Assembly: GCA_030425945.1 (NCBI GenBank)
Contig: JAUHZL010000134.1
Span: forward strand, 1-7,556
Direction of reading: 5' to 3'
DNA length: 7,556 nt
Source of the DNA: Alphaproteobacteria bacterium
GTDB lineage: Bacteria > Pseudomonadota > Alphaproteobacteria > Rhodobacterales > Rhodobacteraceae
The notes below the pieces were generated by a model. The model was given only the letters and a program-made list of their open reading frames with translations, searched no databases and was not told where the DNA came from. Positions 1 to 6,095 of the stretch are shown here, piece by piece (positions within the stretch are counted from its first letter, which is position 1; every line of letters starts with the position of its first letter). Both the position numbers and the translations under genes were made by a program.

Positions 1-95
1 CCCTGCGGCCCGGCGCGCGACGCAGTCCGCGCATCCGGTTCCGGGGCTTCACCCACCTGCCCGTGGCGCTGGCGCGCCCGACCGAGAGGACCTGA
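1..95 (+). CDS. 3' end of an unidentified gene upstream of paaZ (partial)
   Basis: The frame beginning at base 3 is open from the window edge to TGA at 93-95 and has almost exclusively G/C in third positions, the signature of a real coding frame here. It gives about 30 C-terminal residues ending in FTHLPVALARPTERT. I cannot assign a family from so short a tail. The stop lies only 3 bp before the paaZ start, and the paaZ ribosome-binding site is inside this gene, so the two are almost certainly co-transcribed. It is therefore probably another gene of the phenylacetate operon, but that is inference from position only. Confidence 0.55.
   Translation, partial: LRPGARRSPRIRFRGFTHLPVALARPTERT
84..90 (+). 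promoter_or_regulatory. Ribosome-binding site of paaZ
   Basis: GAGAGGA lies 8 nt before the ATG at 99, a good Shine-Dalgarno match and spacing. It sits within the last codons of the upstream gene and supports the ATG at 99 as the true start. Confidence 0.7.
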
Positions 96-98
96 CCC

Positions 99-2114
99 AT
101 GACCGTTCATCCCGTCTCCAGCTTCGTGACCGGCCGCTGGCTGCCCCCCGGCGCGGGCGCGCGTCCCATCGCCAGCGCGATCAGCGGCGCGATCATCGCC
201 GAGGCCGGGAACGACGCGCTCGACACCGCCGCGATGCTGGACTTCGCCCGCACGCGCGGCGGCCCGGCCCTGCGCGCGATGACCTTCCACGACCGCGCCC
301 GGATGCTGAAAGCGCTGGCCCAGCACCTGAACGCGCACAAGCAGGTGCTCTACGATCTCAGCTTCGACACCGGCGCGACCCGGACCGACACCATGATCGA
401 CGTGGACGGCGGGATCGGGACGCTCTTCGTCTATGCCTCGAAGGGCCGCCGCGAGATGCCGGACGGCCATGTCTACGTCGATGGCGCGCCCGAGGTGCTC
501 AGCCGCGACGGCAGCTTCCTCGGGCTGCACGTCTGCACCCCGTTGCAGGGCGTGGCGGTCCATATCAACGCCTACAACTTCCCGGTCTGGGGGATGCTGG
601 AAAAGCTCGCGCCCACCCTGCTGGCGGGCGTGCCCGCCGTGGTGAAACCGGCGACCCAGACCTGCTACGTCACCGAGGCCTGCGTGCGCCTGATGACCGA
701 CAGCGGCCTTCTGCCCGAGGGCGCGGTGCAGCTGGTGGCCGGGGGCCTCGGCGACACGCTCGACCAGCTGACGATGCAGGACGCGGTCGGCTTCACCGGC
801 TCGGCCGACACCGCGCTGATGCTGCGGTCGCGCCCCTCGATCCTGCGGCAGGGCATCCGCTTCGTCGCCGAACAGGACAGTCTGAACGCCTCGGTCCTCG
901 GGCCGGATGCCGCGCCCGACAGCCCGGAGTTCGACCTCTTCATCAAGGAAGTCGCCCGCGAGATCACCACCAAGGCGGGCCAGAAATGCACTGCCGTGCG
1001 CCGGGTGCTGGTGCCCGAGGCGCATGTCGAGCCGGTGATCGCCGCGCTGTCGGCCCGGCTGGCCAGGACCCCGATCGGCGACCCGCGCGACGAGGCCACG
1101 CGGATGGGCGCGCTGGTCAGCCGCGCCCAGCGCCGCGACGTGCTGGAGAAGGCCGCGATCATCGGCGCCGAGGCGACGCGGGTCTACGGCGACCCCGACG
1201 CCTGGGCCGAGGACGCGGGCGCCTACTGCTCGCCGCTGCTGTTCCACTGCGAAACCCCCGACACCGCGACCCGCGTCCACGACACCGAGGCCTTCGGCCC
1301 GGTCTCGACCGTGATGGGCTACCGCGACCTCGACCACGGGCTGGCGCTGGCGAACCGGGGCGAGGGCAGCCTCGTCGCGTCGGTCTTCACCCATGACCCG
1401 GAGGTGGCGCGCGCCGCCGTGCTGGGCTCGGGCGCGTTCCACGGGCGGCTCTACATCTCGAACCGCGACACCGCGAAGGGCGCGACCGGGCACGGCGCGC
1501 CGATGCCGCACATGGTCCACGGCGGGCCGGGCCGCGCGGGCGGGGGCGAGGAACTGGGCGGCATCCGGGGCGTGATGCACTACATGCAGCGCACCGCCGT
1601 GCAGGGCAGCGCGGACATCCTGTCGGGGATCACCGGGACCTGGGTGCCGGGGGCCGCGACCACCGCGCCCGGGCGGCACCTCTTCCGCCACCGCTTCGGC
1701 GAGATCGCCCCGGGCATGAGCCTGACCACGCCCGACCGCGAGATCACGCTGGCCGATATCGAGCACTTCGCCCATTTCACCGGCGACACCTTCTACGCCC
1801 ACATGGACGAGGCCGCCGCCGCGCGGAACCCGTTCTTCCCGGGCCGGGTGGCGCATGGCTACCTGCTGCTCAGCTTCGCGGCTGGGCTGTTCGTGGACCC
1901 GGACGAGGGGCCGGTGCTGGCCAATACCGGGATCGAGGCGCTCGGCTTCCAGAAACCCGTGGTCCCCGGCGACCGGCTGAAGGTGCGGCTGACGGCGAAG
2001 CAGAAGACCCTGCGCACCGCCGAGTACGGCGAGGTGCGCTGGCACGCGACGCTGCTGAACCAGGACGACGAGCAGGTGGCCGAGTACACGCTGCTGACCA
2101 TGGTCGCCGTCTGA
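99..2114 (+). CDS. paaZ: PaaZ, bifunctional oxepin-CoA hydrolase / 3-oxo-5,6-dehydrosuberyl-CoA semialdehyde dehydrogenase
   Basis: A 671-residue two-domain cytoplasmic enzyme, close to the roughly 680 residues usual for PaaZ. In the aerobic phenylacetyl-CoA pathway its C-terminal domain opens the oxepin-CoA ring by hydrolysis and its N-terminal domain oxidises the resulting aldehyde with NADP+, giving 3-oxo-5,6-dehydrosuberyl-CoA for beta-oxidation-like steps. Residues 1 to about 520 form an aldehyde dehydrogenase domain: NAYNFPVWG around N160, a GFTGS nucleotide-binding motif at 231-235, candidate general base E258 in FVAEQDSLN, and the nucleophile C297 in KAGQKC. Residues from about 545 form a MaoC-type hotdog hydratase domain with the catalytic pair D563 and H568 in TGDTFYAHMD, followed by the typical VAHGYLLLS. 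Both active sites look intact. The start at 99 has a good ribosome-binding site, and the gene follows its neighbour by 3 bp. The fused MaoC domain separates it from plain dehydrogenases such as PaaN. Confidence 0.93.
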   Translation: MTVHPVSSFVTGRWLPPGAGARPIASAISGAIIAEAGNDALDTAAMLDFARTRGGPALRAMTFHDRARMLKALAQHLNAHKQVLYDLSFDTGATRTDTMIDVDGGIGTLFVYASKGRREMPDGHVYVDGAPEVLSRDGSFLGLHVCTPLQGVAVHINAYNFPVWGMLEKLAPTLLAGVPAVVKPATQTCYVTEACVRLMTDSGLLPEGAVQLVAGGLGDTLDQLTMQDAVGFTGSADTALMLRSRPSILRQGIRFVAEQDSLNASVLGPDAAPDSPEFDLFIKEVAREITTKAGQKCTAVRRVLVPEAHVEPVIAALSARLARTPIGDPRDEATRMGALVSRAQRRDVLEKAAIIGAEATRVYGDPDAWAEDAGAYCSPLLFHCETPDTATRVHDTEAFGPVSTVMGYRDLDHGLALANRGEGSLVASVFTHDPEVARAAVLGSGAFHGRLYISNRDTAKGATGHGAPMPHMVHGGPGRAGGGEELGGIRGVMHYMQRTAVQGSADILSGITGTWVPGAATTAPGRHLFRHRFGEIAPGMSLTTPDREITLADIEHFAHFTGDTFYAHMDEAAAARNPFFPGRVAHGYLLLSFAAGLFVDPDEGPVLANTGIEALGFQKPVVPGDRLKVRLTAKQKTLRTAEYGEVRWHATLLNQDDEQVAEYTLLTMVAV

Positions 2115-2126
2115 CGCGCACGCCCC

Positions 2127-2152
2127 GCCCCGGCGCGGCGGCCTGTCGGGGC
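2127..2152 (+). terminator. Weak candidate hairpin downstream of paaZ
   Basis: GCCCCG at 2127-2132 can pair with CGGGGC at 2147-2152 across a 14-nt loop, 12 bp after the paaZ stop. No T-run follows, so intrinsic termination is not clear. In sequence this GC-rich, 6-bp stems arise by chance. Confidence 0.25.
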
Positions 2153-2209
2153 ACCGCGTCGGGTCACTGTCGCTCGCGGGGGGCCCCTCGGCGGGGCGGG
2201 AAACAAGGG

Positions 2210-2225
2210 GAAGCGGCGCCGCTTC
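2210..2225. repeat. 16-bp perfect palindrome in the paaZ-paaX gap
   Basis: GAAGCGGCGCCGCTTC reads the same on both strands over all 16 bases. It lies about 100 bp after paaZ and 230 bp before the likely paaX start. It could be a protein-binding site or a 6-bp-stem hairpin with a GCGC loop. The rest of 2115-2400 holds other short GC palindromes (GGGGCCCC at 2180-2187, a CCCCCGGGGG around 2327-2337) and no convincing gene. Confidence 0.45.
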
Positions 2226-2412
2226 GCGCGGTGCGGTCCCGATGCGCCGGGCGTCTGGAAGCCACCCTGGCGCCTGTCCTCGGCCGGTTGCCCGGCCTCG
2301 TTGCCAGCGATGCGGACCCGGGATGACCCCCCGGGGGAAGCACCTGTGTGCGGGAACTTGCCAAAGGTCCCCGCGTGATCGATCGGGAGCGGGTGTAGCC
2401 CGGAGACGGTTA

Positions 2413-2432
2413 ACGGTGCGTGACAGCACCGT
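2413..2432. promoter_or_regulatory. Inverted repeat, candidate operator of paaX
   Basis: ACGGTGC at 2413-2419 and GCACCGT at 2426-2432 are perfect 7-bp inverted arms around a 6-bp spacer (GTGACA). The centre lies about 32 bp before the paaX ATG and covers the proposed -35 box, the position expected for a repressor. PaaX proteins are known to bind operators near their own and paa catabolic promoters, so autoregulation is a reasonable inference. I do not recognise the arm sequence as a described PaaX site. Confidence 0.5.
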
Positions 2433-2447
2433 GCGCTGCCTTGTATC
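2420..2447 (+). promoter_or_regulatory. Candidate sigma-70-type promoter of paaX, possibly giving a leaderless mRNA
   Basis: GTGACA at 2420-2425 resembles a -35 box (TTGACA, 5 of 6). TGTATC at 2442-2447 is a weak -10 box at 16-bp spacing; TATCAA at 2444-2449 is an alternative at 18 bp. Transcription would begin about 7 bp downstream, at or next to the ATG at 2455. No Shine-Dalgarno sequence is visible before that ATG, which fits a leaderless message. This is prediction by eye. Confidence 0.4.
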
Positions 2448-2454
2448 AAGCGCC

Positions 2455-3255
2455 ATGCCGAGCGGACCGCACACCCCCCAAGCCATCGACCTGCTCCTGA
2501 TGGGCGAGACGCCCCGCGTCTGGTCCTTCGTCGTGTCGCTCTTCGGCGACCTCGCGCAGGGGCCGGGCGAAAGCCTGTCGGGCGTGGTGCTGACCCGCCT
2601 CGCCGCCGGGGCCGGGGTCAAGCCCGAAGCGATGCGCGTCGCGCTGCACCGGCTCAAGCGCGACGGCTGGCTGGTCAGCGCGCGGGCCGGGCGCCTCAGC
2701 CACTACCGCCTCAGCGAGACCGGGCGCGCGCAATCCGCCGCTGCCACCCCGCGCATCTACGCGACCGAGGGCGTGCCGGGCGGCCTGTGGCACGTTCTGG
2801 TCGCGGGCGATGCCGCCGGCGCGGCGGTGCTGACCGACCTCGCGGCGGAAGGGGCCTATGTGCAGGCGGGACCGATGGTGCTGGCCGGACCCGGCCCCGC
2901 GCCCGACACCGGCGGCGTGCTGCTGGCGGTCGAGGGACAGGCCACCGCCCTGCCCGACTGGCTGCGCGACCTCGTCTGTCCGCCCGACCTCGTGGCCGCC
3001 TGCGCCCGGCTGACCGCGGCCCTGACGGCGGCCGAGGCGCTGCTGCCCGGCGAGACCGGCCCGCTCGACCGGGCGATCCTGCGCGGGCTGGCGGTGCACG
3101 GCTGGCGGCGGCTCCTGCTGCGCACGCCCGCCCTGCCCGACGCGGCCTTTCCCGACAGCTGGCAGGGCCCCGCAGCCCGCGCCGCGCTCGCCCGCCTGCT
3201 GGCCCGCCTGCCCCGCCCCGACCTGGCCGAGGTCGAGGCCGAGGCGCAGGGCTGA
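2455..3255 (+). CDS. paaX: PaaX-family transcriptional repressor
   Basis: A 266-residue protein with the PaaX pattern. After a short N-terminus comes the VSLFGD block (residues 27-32). A winged helix-turn-helix follows at about 38-90, with RVALHRLKRDGWL at 61-73 and a wing GRLSHYRLSETGR at 79-91, then RIYA at 100-103. Near the end is the PaaX C-terminal signature HGWRRLLLRTPALPD (215-229) followed by SWQGPAAR. PaaX proteins repress phenylacetate genes and are released from DNA by phenylacetyl-CoA. The open frame extends upstream to 2242, but that extension is Arg/Pro-rich without PaaX similarity. I chose the ATG at 2455 because it puts the VSLFGD block at the usual distance from the start. 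It is shorter than the 316 residues of the E. coli protein because the C-terminal tail is reduced. It lies 340 bp after paaZ on the same strand with its own candidate promoter, so it is probably a separate unit. Confidence 0.85.
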   Translation: MPSGPHTPQAIDLLLMGETPRVWSFVVSLFGDLAQGPGESLSGVVLTRLAAGAGVKPEAMRVALHRLKRDGWLVSARAGRLSHYRLSETGRAQSAAATPRIYATEGVPGGLWHVLVAGDAAGAAVLTDLAAEGAYVQAGPMVLAGPGPAPDTGGVLLAVEGQATALPDWLRDLVCPPDLVAACARLTAALTAAEALLPGETGPLDRAILRGLAVHGWRRLLLRTPALPDAAFPDSWQGPAARAALARLLARLPRPDLAEVEAEAQG

Positions 3256-3259
3256 CCCC

Positions 3260-4705
3260 TCAGTACAGCCCGTAATACTCGCGCTGCTCCCACTCCGACA
3301 CGGTGTCGAGGTAGCGCGTCCACTCCGCCCGCTTCAGCGTGGCCAGCCAGCGGGGCACCTCCGGCCCCCAGGCCTGCGGCCAGAAGTCGGAGGCCTCGAA
3401 CGCCTCCAGCGCCGCGCCCAGCGAGCGGGGCAGCAGCACCGCGTCGCTGCGGTAGGGGTCCTCGACCGGGGCGGGGGCGGCGAGGCCGCGCGCCACGCCG
3501 TCGCGCCCGGCGGCGATCTGGGCCGCGAAATAGAGGAACGGGTTGGCCGCCGGTTCGGCCACGCGGTTCTCGATCCGGCTGGCGCCATCGCCGGGGCTCA
3601 TCAGCCCCCGGATCATCGCGCCCTTGTTGTCCCGGCCCCACTGGATGCGGTCGGGGGCCAGCTGGAACGGCTGGTAGCGCTTGTAGCCGTTCACCGTGGG
3701 CGTCGAGATCAGGCAGGTCTCGGCGGCGCGCGCCAGAAGGCCCGCGATCCAGCCCGAGGCGGTGCCGGTCAGCCCTTCGCCCCGGGGGGTGAACAGGTTC
3801 TCGCCGGTGTCGATGTCGCGCACCGACTGGTGCAGGTGCCAGCCCGAAGGCAGCACGTTCGGCAGCGCCGGGCGGCACATGAAGCTGGCGTGCAGGCCCA
3901 TCCGGCGGCAGGTCTCGCGCGCGGCCCAGCGGAACAGCACCATGGTCTGCGCCTGCGTCATCGGGTCGGCGGGGTCGAAGGTGACCTCGGCCTGGCTGGG
4001 ACCGAACTCGATCTCGACCGAGCGGACCGCCAGCCCCAGCGCCTGCGCGGCGCGGCGGATGGCGTCGAGCGCCGGTTCCATCTCGTCGTATCGCGTCTCG
4101 GTCAGGTACTGGTAGCCCTGCGCGTAGAGCGCGGTCTCGGGCGGCGCGCCGGGCAGGCCCGCGTCGGCGTGCGCGAGGCGCGGATCGGTGACGCGGTGGA
4201 TGTGGAACTCGACCTCCAGCCCGAAGGTCGCCGCCATGCCCTGCCGGGCCAGCGCGGCGGTTTCCGAGGCCAGAAGCGACCGGGTGCAGAACGGCATCGC
4301 GCTGCCGTCCTTGTAGCGCAGGTCGCAGAGCATCCAGCCGGAATGCGGCGACCACGGCAGCACCCGGAAGGTGGCGGGGTCCGGGATCATCAGGATGTCG
4401 CCCGCGCCGTCGAGCAGGCCGCCGCCCACCCCCGGCCCGCCCTGCCAGACCGGGAAGACGGTGCGGTGCGAGGTGTCCTTGAGCAAAAGCGTCGAGGTCA
4501 TCGCCAGCCCCGACCGGAACGCCGAGGCCAGCGCCCCCGCGGTCAGCGCCTTGCCGCGCAGGATGCCGTGCTGGTCGACGAAGGACAGCCGGACGGTTTC
4601 GAGCCCGCGCCGCTCGACCTCGGCCAGCACGTCCTCGGCGGCGGCAAGCCGCGCCGCGTCGTAGAGACCGAGACGGTCGGTCAGCCCCCCGGCGAGGCGC
4701 GTCAT
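3260..4705 (-). CDS. Glutamine-synthetase-like ligase (gamma-glutamyl-amine synthetase type), substrate unknown
   Basis: A 481-residue cytosolic ATP-dependent ligase of the glutamine synthetase (GS) superfamily. By eye all expected metal ligands are present: E164 and E166 in GLEVEF, E233 and E240 in EIEFGPSQAEV, H290 in SGWHLHQS and E379 in RIENR, with R381 following. The N-terminal domain has FVDQHGILRGKAL (42-54), the pattern of PuuA-like members, and no DGSS motif (the aspartate that binds ammonium in true GS). The flap glutamate is also missing, since the NGYKRY...LAP region has L349 where GlnA has Glu. The usual DNR is DNK (K361) and DANP is AANP (386-389). These traits favour ligation of a carboxylate, probably glutamate, to an amine other than ammonia. 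Its ATG overlaps the oxygenase stop as ATGA, so translation is probably coupled. Longer upstream frames on this strand are antisense noise inside the oxygenase gene. Substrate and product cannot be read from sequence. Confidence 0.85.
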   Translation of the reverse strand: MTRLAGGLTDRLGLYDAARLAAAEDVLAEVERRGLETVRLSFVDQHGILRGKALTAGALASAFRSGLAMTSTLLLKDTSHRTVFPVWQGGPGVGGGLLDGAGDILMIPDPATFRVLPWSPHSGWMLCDLRYKDGSAMPFCTRSLLASETAALARQGMAATFGLEVEFHIHRVTDPRLAHADAGLPGAPPETALYAQGYQYLTETRYDEMEPALDAIRRAAQALGLAVRSVEIEFGPSQAEVTFDPADPMTQAQTMVLFRWAARETCRRMGLHASFMCRPALPNVLPSGWHLHQSVRDIDTGENLFTPRGEGLTGTASGWIAGLLARAAETCLISTPTVNGYKRYQPFQLAPDRIQWGRDNKGAMIRGLMSPGDGASRIENRVAEPAANPFLYFAAQIAAGRDGVARGLAAPAPVEDPYRSDAVLLPRSLGAALEAFEASDFWPQAWGPEVPRWLATLKRAEWTRYLDTVSEWEQREYYGLY

Positions 4706-6021
4706 TCCGCCGCGACCCCGGTCCAGGCGCAGGGCGCGCGGCGGGCGGCGTCGGCCTCGCGCCACAGACGGTCCCAGTCCGCGCGCGGGCCGATGGCGTC
4801 GATGGCGACCGGGCCGGTGACCCCGGCAGCCGTCTCCCCGCGCAGCGGCAGCGCGTCGAGATCGCCCGCCTCCGCCGCGTCGATGGCGGCGCGCAGCTTG
4901 CGGCGGTAGGCGATGATCGCGACGTCGGTCTTGCCGAGATGCTCCTGCGTGCGGTCCTGGATCGCGCCCATGCTCTCGACCGCCCACTGGTCATGCACGT
5001 TGATGTCGAGGCCCATGCCCGTGTAGGTCTCGCGGGCCTGTTCCTCGGGGTCGTAGCCGTAGGCGTTGCGCTTGTTCTTGAGCGGCGCGTAGTCCGGCAG
5101 GCGGTGCTCCTTCAGCCGCTGCGCGCGCATCACCTCCTTGTTCACCGGCGCGCCGAAGCTGGTGAACATCGCGTACCAGTAGCACGACGTGTCATCGATC
5201 GGGACGTGCCACTGGGTGATCGTCATCTCGCGGCTCATCGGGATGCAGATCGCGGTCGGGAACACCTGGTTGGTGACGCGGACATGGCTGCGCCCGTCCT
5301 CCATGTGCCGCAGCGCGGTCAGGCGCAGCCCGTGCGGAGCCTCGTCCACCCGGATCTCGGGGCGCGGGTAGTCGCGCAGGAGCTTCGTCATAGGGATGTC
5401 GGTGGTGGCGGCCTTGTCGCGGAACTGCTTGCCGTAGCTGTCGGACGGGTCCTCGTCCTGCAGGAAGCGGTGCAGGAAGCTGGCATGCGCCGGGTCGATG
5501 CCGACCTCCATCGCCTGCAGCCAGTTGCACTCCCACAGCCCCTTGAAGGCGAAGACATGGGTGTCGGGCGCGGTGAAACAGTCGAAGGCCGGGAAGGGCG
5601 GCGGCGTGCCGGGGCCCATGTAGGTCCAGATGATGCCGTTCTTCTCGACCACCGGGTAGCTGCGGGCGCGGATCCGGTCGTGCATCCGGCTGCCCTCCGG
5701 CTCGCCCGGCTGCTCGACGCACTGCCCGGTGCGGTCGAAGTGCCAGCCGTGGAAGGGGCAGCGCAGGCCGTTGTCCTCGAGCCGCCCGAAGCACAGGTCC
5801 GCGCCCCGGTGCGGGCAGGCGCGCTGGATCAGGCCCAGCTTGCCCTCCTGGTCGCGGAAGAGCACCAGGTCCTCGCCCATCAGCCGCACCGGCGCCACCG
5901 GGCGCGGCCCCGCCAGCTCGTCGCTCAGCGCGGCGGGCGTCCAGTAGAGGCGCAGGACGGCCCCTGCCCCCGTGCCGCCCTCGACCCGCGTGATCCGGTC
6001 GTTCAGCTCTTGCGAGATCAT
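4702..6021 (-). CDS. Rieske non-haem iron oxygenase alpha subunit, phthalate 4,5-dioxygenase / LigX-like
   Basis: A 439-residue terminal oxygenase that would hydroxylate, or oxidatively demethylate or cleave, an organic substrate using O2 and electrons from a reductase. The Rieske [2Fe-2S] domain (about 23-135) has C69, H71, C88 and H91 in CPHRGADLCFGRLEDNGLRC and FHGWHFD. The catalytic domain has the mononuclear-iron motif D176-x2-H179-x4-H184 in GIDPAHASFLH. D176 would be the aspartate bridging to the Rieske centre of the neighbouring subunit, and D344 is a candidate third iron ligand. Length and style match the alpha-only (homo-oligomeric) oxygenases related to phthalate dioxygenase and LigX rather than the alpha/beta naphthalene type, and no beta subunit is nearby. 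No ferredoxin or reductase gene is in the window, so electrons must come from elsewhere. It is the first gene of an operon with the GS-like ligase (ATGA overlap). The start is supported by GGGGGA upstream and a candidate promoter. Confidence 0.9.
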   Translation of the reverse strand: MISQELNDRITRVEGGTGAGAVLRLYWTPAALSDELAGPRPVAPVRLMGEDLVLFRDQEGKLGLIQRACPHRGADLCFGRLEDNGLRCPFHGWHFDRTGQCVEQPGEPEGSRMHDRIRARSYPVVEKNGIIWTYMGPGTPPPFPAFDCFTAPDTHVFAFKGLWECNWLQAMEVGIDPAHASFLHRFLQDEDPSDSYGKQFRDKAATTDIPMTKLLRDYPRPEIRVDEAPHGLRLTALRHMEDGRSHVRVTNQVFPTAICIPMSREMTITQWHVPIDDTSCYWYAMFTSFGAPVNKEVMRAQRLKEHRLPDYAPLKNKRNAYGYDPEEQARETYTGMGLDINVHDQWAVESMGAIQDRTQEHLGKTDVAIIAYRRKLRAAIDAAEAGDLDALPLRGETAAGVTGPVAIDAIGPRADWDRLWREADAARRAPCAWTGVAAE

Positions 6022-6024
6022 GCT

Positions 6025-6030
6025 GTCCCC
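6025..6030 (-). promoter_or_regulatory. Ribosome-binding site of the Rieske oxygenase gene
   Basis: Read on the minus strand, GGGGGA precedes the ATG at 6021 by about 3-4 nt (GGGGGACAGCATG). It is a somewhat close but usable Shine-Dalgarno sequence and supports this start. Confidence 0.5.
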
Positions 6031-6042
6031 CGTTAGTCTGAT

Positions 6043-6057
6043 GTTCGATTATCGCGC
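6043..6057. promoter_or_regulatory. Candidate operator of the IclR-family regulator, PcaR-like
   Basis: GTTCGATTATCGCGC is an imperfect dyad centred on CGATTATCG. It matches 13 of 15 positions of the Pseudomonas putida PcaR-binding sequence as I recall it (GTTCGATAATCGCAC). It lies in the 74-bp gap between the oxygenase operon and the divergent IclR gene and overlaps the proposed -10 box of the oxygenase promoter. It also overlaps the possible -35 box of the regulator gene. This would let one protein control the operon and its own gene. Confidence 0.6.
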
Positions 6058-6072
6058 AGATGCGTCTTTATC
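6044..6072 (+). promoter_or_regulatory. Weak candidate promoter of the IclR-family gene
   Basis: TTCGAT (6044-6049) and TTTATC (6067-6072) are 17 bp apart and point toward the regulator. Both boxes are poor matches. If used, transcription would start about 17 nt before the ATG at 6096 and the -35 box would lie in the candidate operator, allowing autoregulation. Confidence 0.3.
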
Positions 6073-6075
6073 CAA
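6048..6075 (-). promoter_or_regulatory. Candidate promoter of the Rieske oxygenase / ligase operon
   Basis: On the minus strand, TTGGAT (6075-6070) and GATAAT (6053-6048) are spaced by 16 bp, a good sigma-70-type pair with a near-consensus -10 box. Transcription would start near 6041, leaving a leader of about 20 nt with the GGGGGA ribosome-binding site. The -10 box is embedded in the candidate IclR operator. Confidence 0.55.
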
Positions 6076-6095
6076 CAGGCTGAGGCCCCCCGCCC

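Noticed and set aside
99..2114. Frameshift or broken domain in paaZ
   Set aside because: Both catalytic sites and the interdomain region are present in one uninterrupted frame of normal length.
2242..2454. N-terminal extension of paaX upstream of 2455
   Set aside because: The added 71 residues are Arg/Pro/Cys-rich, unlike PaaX, and would run through the operator-like dyad and candidate promoter.
4702..4705. ATGA overlap considered as a possible fusion or sequencing error joining oxygenase and ligase
   Set aside because: Both proteins have complete, family-appropriate ends; a 4-base stop/start overlap is ordinary translational coupling.
3830..4909. 359-residue plus-strand open frame opposite the ligase gene
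   Set aside because: Antisense shadow of a conserved gene, with Arg/His/Gly-rich low-complexity translation and no family pattern.
2856..4994. 712-residue open frame on the minus strand overlapping the ligase and paaX
   Set aside because: Arg/Ala/Pro/Gly-rich translation without motifs. It is in a different frame from the clearly conserved GS-like gene and antisense to paaX; such frames arise by chance at this GC content.
4939..6036. 365-residue plus-strand open frame opposite the Rieske oxygenase
   Set aside because: Antisense to a gene with full Rieske and iron-binding motifs; the translation is His/Arg/Val-rich without recognisable domains.
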